DNA of 64,000 nt. Origin: Chitinophagaceae bacterium. Its GTDB lineage: Bacteria; Bacteroidota; Bacteroidia; Chitinophagales; Chitinophagaceae. Under the pieces are notes generated by a model. That model was not told the DNA's origin. It made no database searches and saw nothing but the letters and a program-made list of their open reading frames with translations. The position numbers and the translations under genes were made by a program. Shown here one piece after another: positions 35,839 to 44,968 of this stretch. Position 1 is the stretch's first letter. The number at the start of each line of letters is the position of its first letter. The stretch spans positions 28,537 through 92,536 of the forward strand of contig CANFKE010000012.1 of the NCBI GenBank assembly GCA_947447465.1, in the 5' to 3' direction.

Positions 35839-37023
35839 ATGAAAAAACTCATGATGCTTTCAGTGGCTGTTTTGCCACTCATAGTTAATGCTCAGGACAA
35901 TCTGGTTGCCAAATTGGACGCCAATAAGAGCGATAACTCGAAAAAGTATGAATTCACAAAGATCATCAATCTGGAAAATACCAGCATAAAGAATCAGGCA
36001 AGTTCAGGCACATGTTGGAGTTACTCTACCAATTCATTCCTTGAAAGTGAGATGATGCGTATGGGCAAAACACCCGTCGAACTGGCTCAGTTATACAGTG
36101 CACGCCGCGTTTATGAAGAGAAGGCCGATAATTATGTAAGAATGCACGGTGCAGTTAGTTGGGGCGATGGTGGTGCATGTCACGACGTTATCAATATGTA
36201 TGCTAAATATGGCGCAATGCCGCAGGTAGCATATACAGGTCTTCACTATGGTACCAACAAAAATAAATTTGCCGAATTTCAGGCTATGCTTAAAGCAATG
36301 CTTGATGCTGTAGTTTCTAATCCTAATGGCAAGCTCACTCCATCATGGAAAACAGCATACATGTCAGTTCTGGATGCATATCTGGGTCCTGTTCCCGAAA
36401 CATTTACATGGGAACATCGCACTTATACCCCAAAAAGTTTTGCTCGTGAAGTAGTAGGCATTCATCCTGAAGATTATGTTGAACTTTCATCTTTCACTAC
36501 AGCTCCTTATTACAAGAAGACCATACTTATGGTGCCTGATAACTGGTCGTTTGATAAGGTCTACAATGTAAAAATGAATGACCTCACTGATATCATTGAC
36601 AATGCTTTGAACAGTGGCTTCACCGTTGCGTGGGCTACAGACGTTAGTGAAAAATATTTCAGCTGGAAGAATGGGGTAGCTTATGTACCTGAAAAGGACT
36701 ATGAAGATATGGACGACTCTGCCAAAAAGCACATGTTCGATGGTCCTATGGATGAGCGTCACATAACTCCTGAAAGCCGTCAGGCAGCATTTGACAATTA
36801 CGAAACTACCGATGATCATGGTATGCACATCGTAGGTTTGGCAAGAGACCAGAATGGCCGTAAATATTATATCGTAAAGAATTCTTGGGGTGATAAGAAT
36901 GACCATAAAGGATATATCTATGTTACTAAGGCCTATGTCCGCTATAAAACAACAGCAATACTGCTTCATAAGAACGGTATTCCTGATGAATTAAGGAAGA
37001 AGATGGATCTGAACAGAGAATAA
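35839..37023 (+). CDS. C1 family cysteine peptidase (aminopeptidase C / bleomycin hydrolase-like), exported
   Basis: 394 residues. A signal peptide (MKKLMMLSVAVLPLIVNAQ) suggests periplasmic location, unlike the cytosolic PepC of lactic bacteria. The catalytic Cys lies in NQASSGTCWSYS near residue 59, the His in DDHGMHIVGLA near 330 and the Asn in IVKNSWGDKND near 350. The length is close to other Bacteroidota C1B peptidases. It probably acts on peptides. Confidence 0.92.
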   Translation: MKKLMMLSVAVLPLIVNAQDNLVAKLDANKSDNSKKYEFTKIINLENTSIKNQASSGTCWSYSTNSFLESEMMRMGKTPVELAQLYSARRVYEEKADNYVRMHGAVSWGDGGACHDVINMYAKYGAMPQVAYTGLHYGTNKNKFAEFQAMLKAMLDAVVSNPNGKLTPSWKTAYMSVLDAYLGPVPETFTWEHRTYTPKSFAREVVGIHPEDYVELSSFTTAPYYKKTILMVPDNWSFDKVYNVKMNDLTDIIDNALNSGFTVAWATDVSEKYFSWKNGVAYVPEKDYEDMDDSAKKHMFDGPMDERHITPESRQAAFDNYETTDDHGMHIVGLARDQNGRKYYIVKNSWGDKNDHKGYIYVTKAYVRYKTTAILLHKNGIPDELRKKMDLNRE

Positions 37024-37113
37024 TTATTATTAATCATTTGAAAGTGCTGCTTTGATGTTATCAATAGCAGTACTTTTTGTTTTATGTCTATTATACTTAC
37101 TTTTGCTATAGTC

Positions 37114-38067
37114 ATGAAACTTACACAACACGTAGCAGAAGCTAATAAAACTATCATCTCTTTTGAAGTTTTACCACCTACCAAAGGAAGGAGTATCGAT
37201 TCTCTCTTTGCCACTCTTGATCCTTTCATGGAGTTCAAACCTTCTTTTGTAAACGTTACTTATCATAGAGCAGAACAGATATACAAAAAACGTGCAGATG
37301 GTACTTTTGAAAGGGTAGAGATCCGTAAAAGACCGGGCACAGTTGGTATTTGCGCCGCACTAATGAATAAATACCAGATAGAAGCTATTCCGCATCTCAT
37401 ATGTGGTGGCTTCAGCATGGAAGAAACAGAAAATGCGCTTATCGACCTGCATTATCTGGGCATTAAGAATGTATTGGCATTACGTGGAGACGCTGCTGCC
37501 AATGAGAAGTTTTTTGTACCTCATCCTCATGGTCATAACTATGCCGAAGAATTAGTAAAACAGATCATCACCCTTAATAAGGGCCAGTACATGGAAGATG
37601 ATATACTGGATGGTGTAAAAACCGATTTTTGTATCGGCGTTGCAGGTTATCCCGAAAAACACTTCGAGGCTCCTAATCTGGATATTGACATTGCTAATCT
37701 GAAACGTAAAGTAGATCTGGGAGCAGACTACATCACCACTCAGATGTTCTTCGACAATAAACACTATTACGACTATGTAGCTCGTTGCAATGCAGCAGGT
37801 ATCAATAAAACCATCGTTCCCGGACTTAAACCATTGTCAACCAAGAAGCAGCTTACCGTCATTCCGCGCGTCTTTAATGTAGAGATTCCGGTAGAGCTTT
37901 ATACAGAAATAATGAAGTGCAAGACCGATGCTGATGTAGAACTCGTAGGTACTGAATGGTTATTGGCACAGTGTCGCGATCTGTTGAAGAACAATGTACC
38001 TGTATTACATTTTTATACTTTGTCTAAGCCGCATATTATTTATAATGTATTGAAGCAATTGTTTTAA
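37114..38067 (+). CDS. metF: 5,10-methylenetetrahydrofolate reductase
   Basis: 317 residues from the ATG at 37114 (MKLTQHVAEANK); an in-frame ATG at 37084 adds ten hydrophobic residues and is less likely. Reduces methylene-THF to methyl-THF for methionine synthesis, using FAD. Family motifs: SFEVLPPTKG at the N-terminus, FVNVTYHRA, and NVLALRGD in the flavin-binding region. Cytosolic. A terminator follows. Confidence 0.95.
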   Translation: MKLTQHVAEANKTIISFEVLPPTKGRSIDSLFATLDPFMEFKPSFVNVTYHRAEQIYKKRADGTFERVEIRKRPGTVGICAALMNKYQIEAIPHLICGGFSMEETENALIDLHYLGIKNVLALRGDAAANEKFFVPHPHGHNYAEELVKQIITLNKGQYMEDDILDGVKTDFCIGVAGYPEKHFEAPNLDIDIANLKRKVDLGADYITTQMFFDNKHYYDYVARCNAAGINKTIVPGLKPLSTKKQLTVIPRVFNVEIPVELYTEIMKCKTDADVELVGTEWLLAQCRDLLKNNVPVLHFYTLSKPHIIYNVLKQLF

Positions 38068-38092
38068 TGAACGCTCTATATAATTGATTACC

Positions 38093-38126
38093 AAAGGGAG
38101 TTACAAACAATGTAACTCCCTTTTTC
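38093..38126 (+). terminator. Terminator downstream of metF
   Basis: A perfect 13-bp inverted repeat (38093-38105 with 38111-38123, AAAGGGAGTTACA) with a 5-nt loop is followed by T5. Confidence 0.9.
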
Positions 38127-38365
38127 ATTATCAACAGGCCGCTTAACAACATCTTTATACTCCTGCACTCCCTCAACTAAATATTCTGTTTTTAGGTATA
38201 AAAATATATTTCGAGTCCGCGTAGGGGTATCCCGTTCTCAGATTGTCTGAATAACAATATTATTACCGCAGCCTCTTATAACTTTAACAACACCATAATT
38301 GAAACAAGCCCTTTACAATTAATTATAATAATAAATTGCACCTCCAAAGCACACAACATCCATCC

Positions 38366-40696
38366 ATGAATCATAAAAGTGGCAGTAATACCGGTATCAG
38401 GTACATTTTTACCTTAGTTCTTATCTTTTCTTACCTTATCACCTCAGCGCAGAAGTTTACGGTCAGCGGAACCATCAAAGACAAAAAGAGTGGGGAAGCG
38501 CTCATTGGTGCTACTCTGGTAGTTGTCAGCGACCCTACTATAGGTGTGGTGACTAACGAATATGGCTACTACTCACTTACTTTACCCAAAGGCGATTATA
38601 AGTTGTTATTTCGCTATGTGAGTTATAACACACAAGAGATACCGGTCATGCTGGACAAGAATACTAAACTGGACATTCTTGCCGAGCCGGAAGACAGACA
38701 ACTGAAAGAGGTGGTGGTAAGCAGCAAGGTGAGCAATGTGCGCAATGCACAGATGGGCATGACCAAAATGAATGTGCAGGAGATGAAGGCATTGCCCGTT
38801 TTGTTTGGTGAAAGAGATGTGATGAAGATGGTGCAACTGCTGCCCGGAGTAGAATCAGCAGGAGATGGTAACAGCGGTTTTTATGTTCGTGGTGGTGCCA
38901 TAGATCAGAATCTGATATTACTGGATGAAGCTATTGTGTATAACCCGTCTCACTTGCTGGGTTTCTTTTCTACTTTCAATTCTGATGCGCTGAAAGATGT
39001 GACCTTGTATAAGGGCACTGCTCCGGCGCAGTTTGGTGGCAGGTTGTCATCGGTGATGGATGTAAAAATGAACGACGGTAATGATAAAGAATACCATGTG
39101 AATGGGGGTATTGGTCTTATTTCCTCCAAATTGTCTGTCGAAGGTCCGATAGTGAAAGACAAAGGTTCCTTCCTTATCAGTGGCCGACGTACCTATGCCG
39201 ACATCTTTCTGGGATTATCTCCCGATACCAATATCAACCGCTCCCGACTATACTTTTATGACCTCAATACCAAGTTCAATTATAAATTGACCGATAAAGA
39301 CAGGCTGTTCCTATCGGGCTACTTTGGTAAAGACCAGTTGGGACTAGGTAGCGTATTTGGTATCAATTGGGGCAATGCCACCGGCACCCTCCGCTGGAAC
39401 CACCTCATCAATGCCAAGCTGTTTTCTAATACCTCTCTCATTTTCAGCGATTATAATTATAATATCACTGTCAATAATTCAGGCTTCTCAGCCAAGATAC
39501 ATTCTGAGATCCGCGACTGGAATCTGAAAGAAGAGCTGGATTACTTCTCCAACCCCAAGAACACCATTCGGATAGGGTTCAGTTCTATTTATCATACCAT
39601 TACACCGGGTGCCATTACCGGTGCCAATATTACTACCACCAATAAACCCGACAACCATACCTGGGAGAACGGGATCTATATATCCAATGCATGGAAGCCC
39701 AATTCGAGATGGAATATAGATTATGGCATCCGGCTGAGCATATTTACCGTTTTTGGTGGTACAGATATGTATGAGCTGAACGAAAAGGGAGCAATTAAAG
39801 ATACCCTGAAGTATGGCAGCAGCGAAGTGGTGAAGAATTACATCAACCCCGAACCCCGCTTTTCGGCAAGCTATACACTTACCGAAAATTCCTCACTGAA
39901 GGCGGCATATACCCGCAACACACAGTCGCTGCACCTCATATCTAACTCTACCAGCAGCAATCCAACCGACAAATGGGTGGCTACCAACAACATCATCAAA
40001 CCCGAAATTGCCGACCTCGGTTCGTTGGGTTATTTCCGCAACTTAAAGAACAATATGTATGAACTGAGTGTGGAAGGCTACTATAAATACAGTCAGAACC
40101 AGATTGACTATAAAGATGGCGCCAACGTACTCAACAATGATGCTATAGAACCTAAACTGCTGTTCGGGCAGGGCAGGGCATACGGACTGGAGTTTTCGGC
40201 ACACAAAACGCAGGGTAAGTTTACCGGTTGGATTTCTTATACCTTATCAAAGACCGAAACTCAGATCAATGGCATCAATAATAACAAATGGTACAATGCC
40301 CGCCAGGACCGCACCCACAACTTATCGGTAGTAGGGGTGTATGAGGCCAGTAAGAAATGGACCTTGTCCGCATCATTCGTTTACTATACCGGCGATGCGG
40401 TCTCTTTCCCTAGTGGTAAAAGTAATATCCTGAACCAAACTGTCTTTTATTATACCGAAAGGAATGGCTACAGGATGCCGGCATACAACAGGCTCGATAT
40501 TGGTGCTACCCGACAATTAGCACACAAGAAGCATTACTCATCAGAGATATCATTCAGTATTTATAATGCTTACGGACAACAAAATCCGTATATCATCACT
40601 TTCCAGGACGACCCTAACGACCCATCCAAGACTCAGGCACTGCAAACATCTTTATTCCGTTTTGTACCATCCGTATCTTATAATTTCAAATTCTAA
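38366..40696 (+). CDS. TonB-dependent receptor with carboxypeptidase-regulatory-like N-terminal domain
   Basis: 776 residues from the ATG at 38366; a TTG at 38336 is rejected. The signal peptide ends in LITSAQ. The first domain is a CarboxypepD-regulatory-like fold (TVSGTIKDKKSGEALIGATL). The plug follows (LPVLFGERDVMKMVQLLPGV ... GFYVRGGAIDQNLILLDEA), then a 22-strand-type barrel ending in a C-terminal aromatic residue (SVSYNFKF). An outer-membrane importer of an unknown ligand. It is followed by a DUF4249 gene, its usual partner in Bacteroidota. No sigma/anti-sigma pair is nearby. Confidence 0.94.
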   Translation: MNHKSGSNTGIRYIFTLVLIFSYLITSAQKFTVSGTIKDKKSGEALIGATLVVVSDPTIGVVTNEYGYYSLTLPKGDYKLLFRYVSYNTQEIPVMLDKNTKLDILAEPEDRQLKEVVVSSKVSNVRNAQMGMTKMNVQEMKALPVLFGERDVMKMVQLLPGVESAGDGNSGFYVRGGAIDQNLILLDEAIVYNPSHLLGFFSTFNSDALKDVTLYKGTAPAQFGGRLSSVMDVKMNDGNDKEYHVNGGIGLISSKLSVEGPIVKDKGSFLISGRRTYADIFLGLSPDTNINRSRLYFYDLNTKFNYKLTDKDRLFLSGYFGKDQLGLGSVFGINWGNATGTLRWNHLINAKLFSNTSLIFSDYNYNITVNNSGFSAKIHSEIRDWNLKEELDYFSNPKNTIRIGFSSIYHTITPGAITGANITTTNKPDNHTWENGIYISNAWKPNSRWNIDYGIRLSIFTVFGGTDMYELNEKGAIKDTLKYGSSEVVKNYINPEPRFSASYTLTENSSLKAAYTRNTQSLHLISNSTSSNPTDKWVATNNIIKPEIADLGSLGYFRNLKNNMYELSVEGYYKYSQNQIDYKDGANVLNNDAIEPKLLFGQGRAYGLEFSAHKTQGKFTGWISYTLSKTETQINGINNNKWYNARQDRTHNLSVVGVYEASKKWTLSASFVYYTGDAVSFPSGKSNILNQTVFYYTERNGYRMPAYNRLDIGATRQLAHKKHYSSEISFSIYNAYGQQNPYIITFQDDPNDPSKTQALQTSLFRFVPSVSYNFKF

Positions 40697-40717
40697 GCCC
40701 TGAAAATCATTCCAAAA

Positions 40718-41506
40718 ATGAAACATAATCACATCATATATATACTGGCTGTAGCTTCTTTTATTTTGCCTTCGTGTCAAAAGGTGATCCATATAGACCT
40801 TAATGCCGCCGACCCTAAATATGTTATTGAGGGCAATGTCAGTGACCAGACAGCTATACAAACGATCAAGATATCCAAGACCGTGAGCTTTGAGAGCTCC
40901 AATACCTTTCCGGCAGTAAGTGGCGCATTGGTGACCATCACCGATGCTACTGCTGGCACTACAGATACGCTGACCGAAGGTAGCGCTGGCATGTATATGA
41001 CCACTGCTATGGCAGGCACCCCGGGACATACTTACCAATTGTATATCAGATCTGAGGGCAAGGTATTTACCTCAACCTGCACCATGCCTCAACCCGTAAC
41101 ATTGGATAGTCTCTACGTCTCTAAGTCGGTATTTGGTAATACCAGAGGGGCAATTGTCTATACCGACCCTGCTGCAAAAGGTAATTACTACTATTTTGCT
41201 GAGTACAAGAACGGCGTTCAAACAGATAATATCTACATCAGGAATGATGATCTGGTGAATGGTCAGGTCATTGACCAGACACTAAGCAGGGGCGGTGGAG
41301 AAAGCAAACTCGAGTCGGGCGATTACCTCACCATATCTCTGGAATGTATTGACTCTGCCATGTATCAGTTCTACTATACGCTACAGCAGACCAAAAACCA
41401 AAATGCCGCAACACCTGCCAATCCGCAAAGCAATATTGTAGGTGGTGCATTGGGTTACTTCAGTGCGCATACGTCAAGTTCAAAGAGTGTGTTGATCACC
41501 CAATAA
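40718..41506 (+). CDS. DUF4249 family lipoprotein
   Basis: 262 residues. The lipobox is LPSC, placing it in a membrane as a lipoprotein. The family pattern VIHIDLNAADPKYVIEGNVSD is clear; the region to about residue 110 is Ig-like (SGALVTITDAT, GHTYQLYIRSEGK). It is 21 bp downstream of the TonB-dependent receptor, the usual pairing, and probably covers or serves the receptor on the cell surface. It overlaps the convergent CDGSH gene by 11 bp. Confidence 0.9.
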   Translation: MKHNHIIYILAVASFILPSCQKVIHIDLNAADPKYVIEGNVSDQTAIQTIKISKTVSFESSNTFPAVSGALVTITDATAGTTDTLTEGSAGMYMTTAMAGTPGHTYQLYIRSEGKVFTSTCTMPQPVTLDSLYVSKSVFGNTRGAIVYTDPAAKGNYYYFAEYKNGVQTDNIYIRNDDLVNGQVIDQTLSRGGGESKLESGDYLTISLECIDSAMYQFYYTLQQTKNQNAATPANPQSNIVGGALGYFSAHTSSSKSVLITQ

Positions 41507-41930
41507 ACCCTACCTTCTTATGTGTACCGTCACAATACGGTTTGTTGCCCGACTGACCACAGCGACAGAACGCGGTGACATTGTTTTTCCTGATCTCGCT
41601 GCCGTCTTTGTCTTTGATGGTGATATTGCCATATACCAATAGCGGACCATCGGGCATTACTTCTACTATGCTTTCGGCCTCTACTTCTGCCATGCGCGGC
41701 TCATCACTGTTCATAATGTAACTGAGAGCACCGCTCGGGCATTTCTTCACCTGGGCTATCATGTGCTCGGTAGTATCCGCATCGGGTCTTATCCATGGTT
41801 TTACGCGCGGGTCAAAGACATGCGGTAGGCCGGTAGCCTCTTTCCAGCAGATGGTAGAATGGATGCAGGCGGCTGGCTTCCATATGATCGTTACCTCGCC
41901 ATTGGTGTATTTTTTGGTGATGTCTTTCAT
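41496..41930 (-). CDS. Iron-sulfur protein: YjdI-type 4Fe-4S domain fused to CDGSH zinc-finger-like domain
   Basis: 144 residues. The N-terminal domain (about 1-70) has Cys in CIHSTICW and CPSGALSY, as in YjdI/Fer4_19 proteins. The C-terminal domain (about 95-140) has the CDGSH-type 2Fe-2S ligands CRCGQSGNKPYCDGTH (three Cys and one His). The fusion is typical of small redox proteins. The ATG overlaps the TGA of the OsmC gene upstream (TGATG), so the two are translationally coupled, suggesting a shared oxidative-stress role. Confidence 0.9.
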   Translation of the reverse strand: MKDITKKYTNGEVTIIWKPAACIHSTICWKEATGLPHVFDPRVKPWIRPDADTTEHMIAQVKKCPSGALSYIMNSDEPRMAEVEAESIVEVMPDGPLLVYGNITIKDKDGSEIRKNNVTAFCRCGQSGNKPYCDGTHKKVGFIG

Positions 41931-42319
41931 CAGATCTCCGTATTTATGATGATTTGGTTAGTAAGAATTTTATGTACAGGGCAGTTATTGGCTATGTTCA
42001 GCATCTTGGTCCGCTCTTCGTCGGTAAGTGAACCGCTGATCGCTATCTTTCTGTTGATATTCGTGATATTCAACTCCTTATCTCGTTTCAGCACCACTTT
42101 CACTTGAATATCTTCAACGGCATACCCCTTTCTATCGGCATACATGCGCAGCGTAATGGAGGTGCAGGAAGCCAGCGATGCCGCCAGTAGTTCTTCAGGA
42201 GCCATTCCCTCGGCAGTACCGCCATTACTAAGGGGTTCGTCGGCAGTAAGACTGTTGGTGGCACTGTTGATATGTGTGCGGTAATGATCGCGGTGAATGA
42301 CTGCGTTAACTTCGGCCAT
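41930..42319 (-). CDS. OsmC family peroxiredoxin-like protein
   Basis: 129 residues. The two family Cys are present: SLASCTSITLRMYADRKG (near residue 55) and NNCPVHKIL (near 117). OsmC/Ohr proteins detoxify organic hydroperoxides through these thiols. The EELLAASLASC segment is typical. First gene of a two-gene unit with the CDGSH protein. Cytosolic. Confidence 0.92.
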   Translation of the reverse strand: MAEVNAVIHRDHYRTHINSATNSLTADEPLSNGGTAEGMAPEELLAASLASCTSITLRMYADRKGYAVEDIQVKVVLKRDKELNITNINRKIAISGSLTDEERTKMLNIANNCPVHKILTNQIIINTEI

Positions 42320-42399
42320 GGTGGTGATTTAGATACTGGAAGTTAAGGATTATTTTCGTTTTACTCACAGAGATACTTCCTTCATGGAAGCTACCTTGA

Positions 42400-42990
42400 T
42401 CATTCAAAGTAATTGGTCCACAATGCTGCAGAGAAACATTGGTCGGGATATTCCTTTTCATATTGCTCCAGTATGGGTTGCACATCGGCATACCTTAGCC
42501 AGTACATGGCCACTCGTCCTCGAAATACACCATCATCGCCATATTCATCTTTTACAGGTGCTATACCTGCTATTTGTATATGCGATGTACCTGTCTCTGC
42601 ATCAAACTTCCATTCTTCCAGTACTCTTATATAGCGCACATCATCATAATTCACAGTACTGGTAATGATCTTTCTGATGACCTGATTGGTAACAGGGTCC
42701 TCTATCTCCACCGTGTCAGAAGGAAATAGTTTGTATTTCATCTGCAATGCCGTTTTCTTTTCGGTGAACCGGCTGTCAAATGTGCTGTATGCCTGCAGTT
42801 TCCCATCCAATACCAGCTTGGTTAGTTTTTCATTGAGGGTGTTCATCCGCCTTTTACCATTGACCGTACTATCACCCATATAGATCAGTCGGGAAACACG
42901 ATTGGTGTAAGAGGGTGGGGTGGTCTGCGCGGTGGCACCTGCCGTTAACAGGCAAAGTAGTGCTGTAAATATCAGTTGAATGCGTTGCAT
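42400..42990 (-). CDS. GldN-like protein, one domain (third in array)
   Basis: 196 residues with a signal peptide ending in GATAQ. The single domain resembles the conserved part of GldN, a component of the T9SS/gliding motor: LDGKLQAYSTFDSRFTEK, VEIEDPVTNQV, RVLEEWKFDAETGTSHIQI, GIAPVKDEYGDDG and AMYWLRYADVQPILEQY, ending near WTNYFE. GldN in model Flavobacteria lies in gldKLMN and is longer; here the family member stands in an array without those partners. It starts 3 bp after the stop of the upstream paralogue. Confidence 0.75.
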   Translation of the reverse strand: MQRIQLIFTALLCLLTAGATAQTTPPSYTNRVSRLIYMGDSTVNGKRRMNTLNEKLTKLVLDGKLQAYSTFDSRFTEKKTALQMKYKLFPSDTVEIEDPVTNQVIRKIITSTVNYDDVRYIRVLEEWKFDAETGTSHIQIAGIAPVKDEYGDDGVFRGRVAMYWLRYADVQPILEQYEKEYPDQCFSAALWTNYFE

Positions 42991-42993
42991 AGC

Positions 42994-43632
42994 TTAGTGT
43001 TTTACCGGTTGTTGAGTGAAATACTGATGCCATACTGCCAATGGCAAATTGGTATTGGGGTGCTCGGTCTGGTAGGCGGTCAGGTATTTTTTTACATCCG
43101 CATACTTCATCCAGTACAGCACCCGCAATCCTGTTACACCATGGTCATCGTGCAGTTGCTGAACCGGAGCTATGGCCACTATCTGTATATCCGTAGTGCC
43201 GCGCTGCTTATCATACCGCCATTCTTCCAGTACTGTATAGTATATAACATCCTCAAAATTAAAGTCAAACATGGTCACCTTCTTCATATTGGCACCCGTT
43301 ACAGGGTCTTCCAATTCTATCGTATCGGTCCTTCTCATTACAGCCATCAACTGATCTGCCGTCATTGGGGTGGAGAGATTACTTTTATTGGCATAGGCTG
43401 CAAGTTGCCCTTTCTTTATGCGCTGATAGAGGAACTCGGCGAGGGTAGTATCCGTACCCTCAGGGCGCAGCTTCATATAGTAGTATTGGGTAGTATCTAC
43501 TATATATACTTTACGCTCTACCTGTCGGGTAAGCAGGTTGTTGCCCGGCAGGGGAGTCGCCCCGGCCTTTTTCTGCCCCCATGCCGCACCCGTAAGCAGG
43601 CACACCGCAGCAGCCATCATCAGTTTATTCAT
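42994..43632 (-). CDS. GldN-like protein, one domain (second in array)
   Basis: 212 residues, signal peptide ending near GAAWGQ. Same core as its neighbours: IELEDPVTGANM, TVLEEWRYDKQRGTTDIQI, AIAPVQQLHDDHG, LYWMKYADVKKYL and a C-terminal VWHQYF. It lies 21 bp after the upstream array gene and 3 bp before the next, all one strand, implying a single transcript. The function is inferred from GldN, an exported T9SS component; direct evidence is absent. Confidence 0.75.
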   Translation of the reverse strand: MNKLMMAAAVCLLTGAAWGQKKAGATPLPGNNLLTRQVERKVYIVDTTQYYYMKLRPEGTDTTLAEFLYQRIKKGQLAAYANKSNLSTPMTADQLMAVMRRTDTIELEDPVTGANMKKVTMFDFNFEDVIYYTVLEEWRYDKQRGTTDIQIVAIAPVQQLHDDHGVTGLRVLYWMKYADVKKYLTAYQTEHPNTNLPLAVWHQYFTQQPVKH

Positions 43633-43653
43633 AGTCCCTCTTTTAATGTGAAT

Positions 43654-44829
43654 TTACTCTTTTTCAGTAAAATAGCCCCGCCACAATTCCAGTGGTAAAT
43701 TACAAAAGGGGTGTTGCATTGTATAACGGTTGATGATAGGTTGTATATCGGAATATTGGAAAGAAAACATCTTCTTCCTTCCTGTAAAATAGCCTCTGTC
43801 ATCATAGTTATCCCTTTTCAGCAATACACTTATCAATTGAATGGAAATAGAACCTGTTGCTGTATTGAACATTACCTGCTGTTCTATCTGATAGTTAGTT
43901 ACCCATTCATATTTGAATTCACCTTTCCTTACCTTAAAACGCCTTGTTGCTGATTCAGTATCTAGCTCCATAGTATCCGGTTGAACATAGGTAGCAGCAT
44001 CTATTGCTGTCTTCTTCAACGGAGTTGGATATGACCTGTCGGCAGTATCATACACAGGTATTGCACCCGATCCGGCACGCTCTATTAGTGTTTGAGGGAG
44101 TAGTGTGTCGTCAGCAGACATCAATTTTCTACCTGAATAATAATCGATAGTATCCAACATGATTATTGTGCGTGATGTGGTACCCGATTGTAGGTTACCA
44201 TTAGTAAATGTTACCCGATCGCCATTACAGTAACTCTTCCAGATCGGTTGATACCAATTGTCCTTGGGGTATCGGGTATTAAATTGTGTTATAATATCCT
44301 TTACGTCCTCATACTTCAACCAGTACATGGCAACGGAACCTCTGTAATTACCATCATCTCCATAGATCCTTTGTACAGGTGCTACCCCCACTATCTGAAT
44401 ATCTATCTTCCCTTCATCTACCTTATAACGCCATTCTTCCAGCAGGCGATAAGCGCGTATATTATCGTAATTGTAGTCGTGCCTCACTACGCGGGTAGGT
44501 ATGCTTCCCGTCACAGGATCTTCCAGTTGATCGGCATCATCTGCGTGAGCAGATATCTTTTCTAGAACTTGATCTTTGGTTAGCCGGGTGCTGAAACGGC
44601 GGTCTATTGTAGAATAAGCAGTGAGTTGTTTATCCAGCACCAGCATGGTCAGTATTTGGGCTAGACTGGTATCCGTTGCCGCATGTTGGATGGTTGTATC
44701 CACATAAACGGTTCGTGATGCACGGTTGGTCCAAACAGTGCCCGTGTATGGATGTGGCTTATTTTGTGCGGCGGCCGACAAAAATGCTAAACACAGATAT
44801 GCTCCTAATGTCAGCCTGCGTATAGTCAT
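43654..44829 (-). CDS. GldN-like protein with two tandem domains (first in array)
   Basis: 391 residues, signal peptide ending in SAAAQ. Two GldN-like units are present. Unit one (about residues 35-200) has DQLEDPVTGSIP, RLLEEWRYKVDEGKIDIQI, GVAPVQRIYGDDG and AMYWLKYEDVKDII. Unit two (about 215-390) is more diverged: MELDTESATRR replaces EDPVTG, the EEW motif is lost (YQIEQQVMFN), and the unit keeps SIQLISV, YDDRGYFTG and FSFQYSDIQPII. It looks like an internal duplication. First gene of the three-gene unit. Confidence 0.75.
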   Translation of the reverse strand: MTIRRLTLGAYLCLAFLSAAAQNKPHPYTGTVWTNRASRTVYVDTTIQHAATDTSLAQILTMLVLDKQLTAYSTIDRRFSTRLTKDQVLEKISAHADDADQLEDPVTGSIPTRVVRHDYNYDNIRAYRLLEEWRYKVDEGKIDIQIVGVAPVQRIYGDDGNYRGSVAMYWLKYEDVKDIITQFNTRYPKDNWYQPIWKSYCNGDRVTFTNGNLQSGTTSRTIIMLDTIDYYSGRKLMSADDTLLPQTLIERAGSGAIPVYDTADRSYPTPLKKTAIDAATYVQPDTMELDTESATRRFKVRKGEFKYEWVTNYQIEQQVMFNTATGSISIQLISVLLKRDNYDDRGYFTGRKKMFSFQYSDIQPIINRYTMQHPFCNLPLELWRGYFTEKE

Positions 44830-44894
44830 AGTGCTTGTTTTATGTATCTAATGTAGGATTTTTAGTTGAATGACAGAAGTCTATCAACATCGTA

Positions 44895-44914
44895 GAGACG
44901 CATAAGTGCGTCTC
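44895..44914. repeat. Inverted repeat / hairpin
   Basis: GAGACGC at 44895-44901 and GCGTCTC at 44908-44914 flank a 6-nt loop. Short hairpins of this GAGACGCnnnGCGTCTC type recur between genes in many Bacteroidota. It lies between the gldN-like array and the SRAP gene, downstream of the SRAP stop, and could end that transcript, but no T run follows. Confidence 0.55.
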
Positions 44915-44968
44915 CGCAATGAGTGTACCTATATATAATAGAAGGAAAAGACCTGGGGCGATATTTTT

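Noticed and set aside
37024..37113. Riboswitch ahead of metF
   Set aside because: Only 90 bp separate it from the preceding gene and no SAM-type or other conserved core was seen.
42976..43698. 240-codon plus-strand ORF over the GldN-like array
   Set aside because: Antisense of three well-supported paralogous genes with signal peptides and short operon-like gaps.
42400..44829. A complete gldKLMN operon
   Set aside because: No GldK (sulfatase-modifying-like lipoprotein), GldL or GldM proteins are beside the array; only GldN-like units are present.
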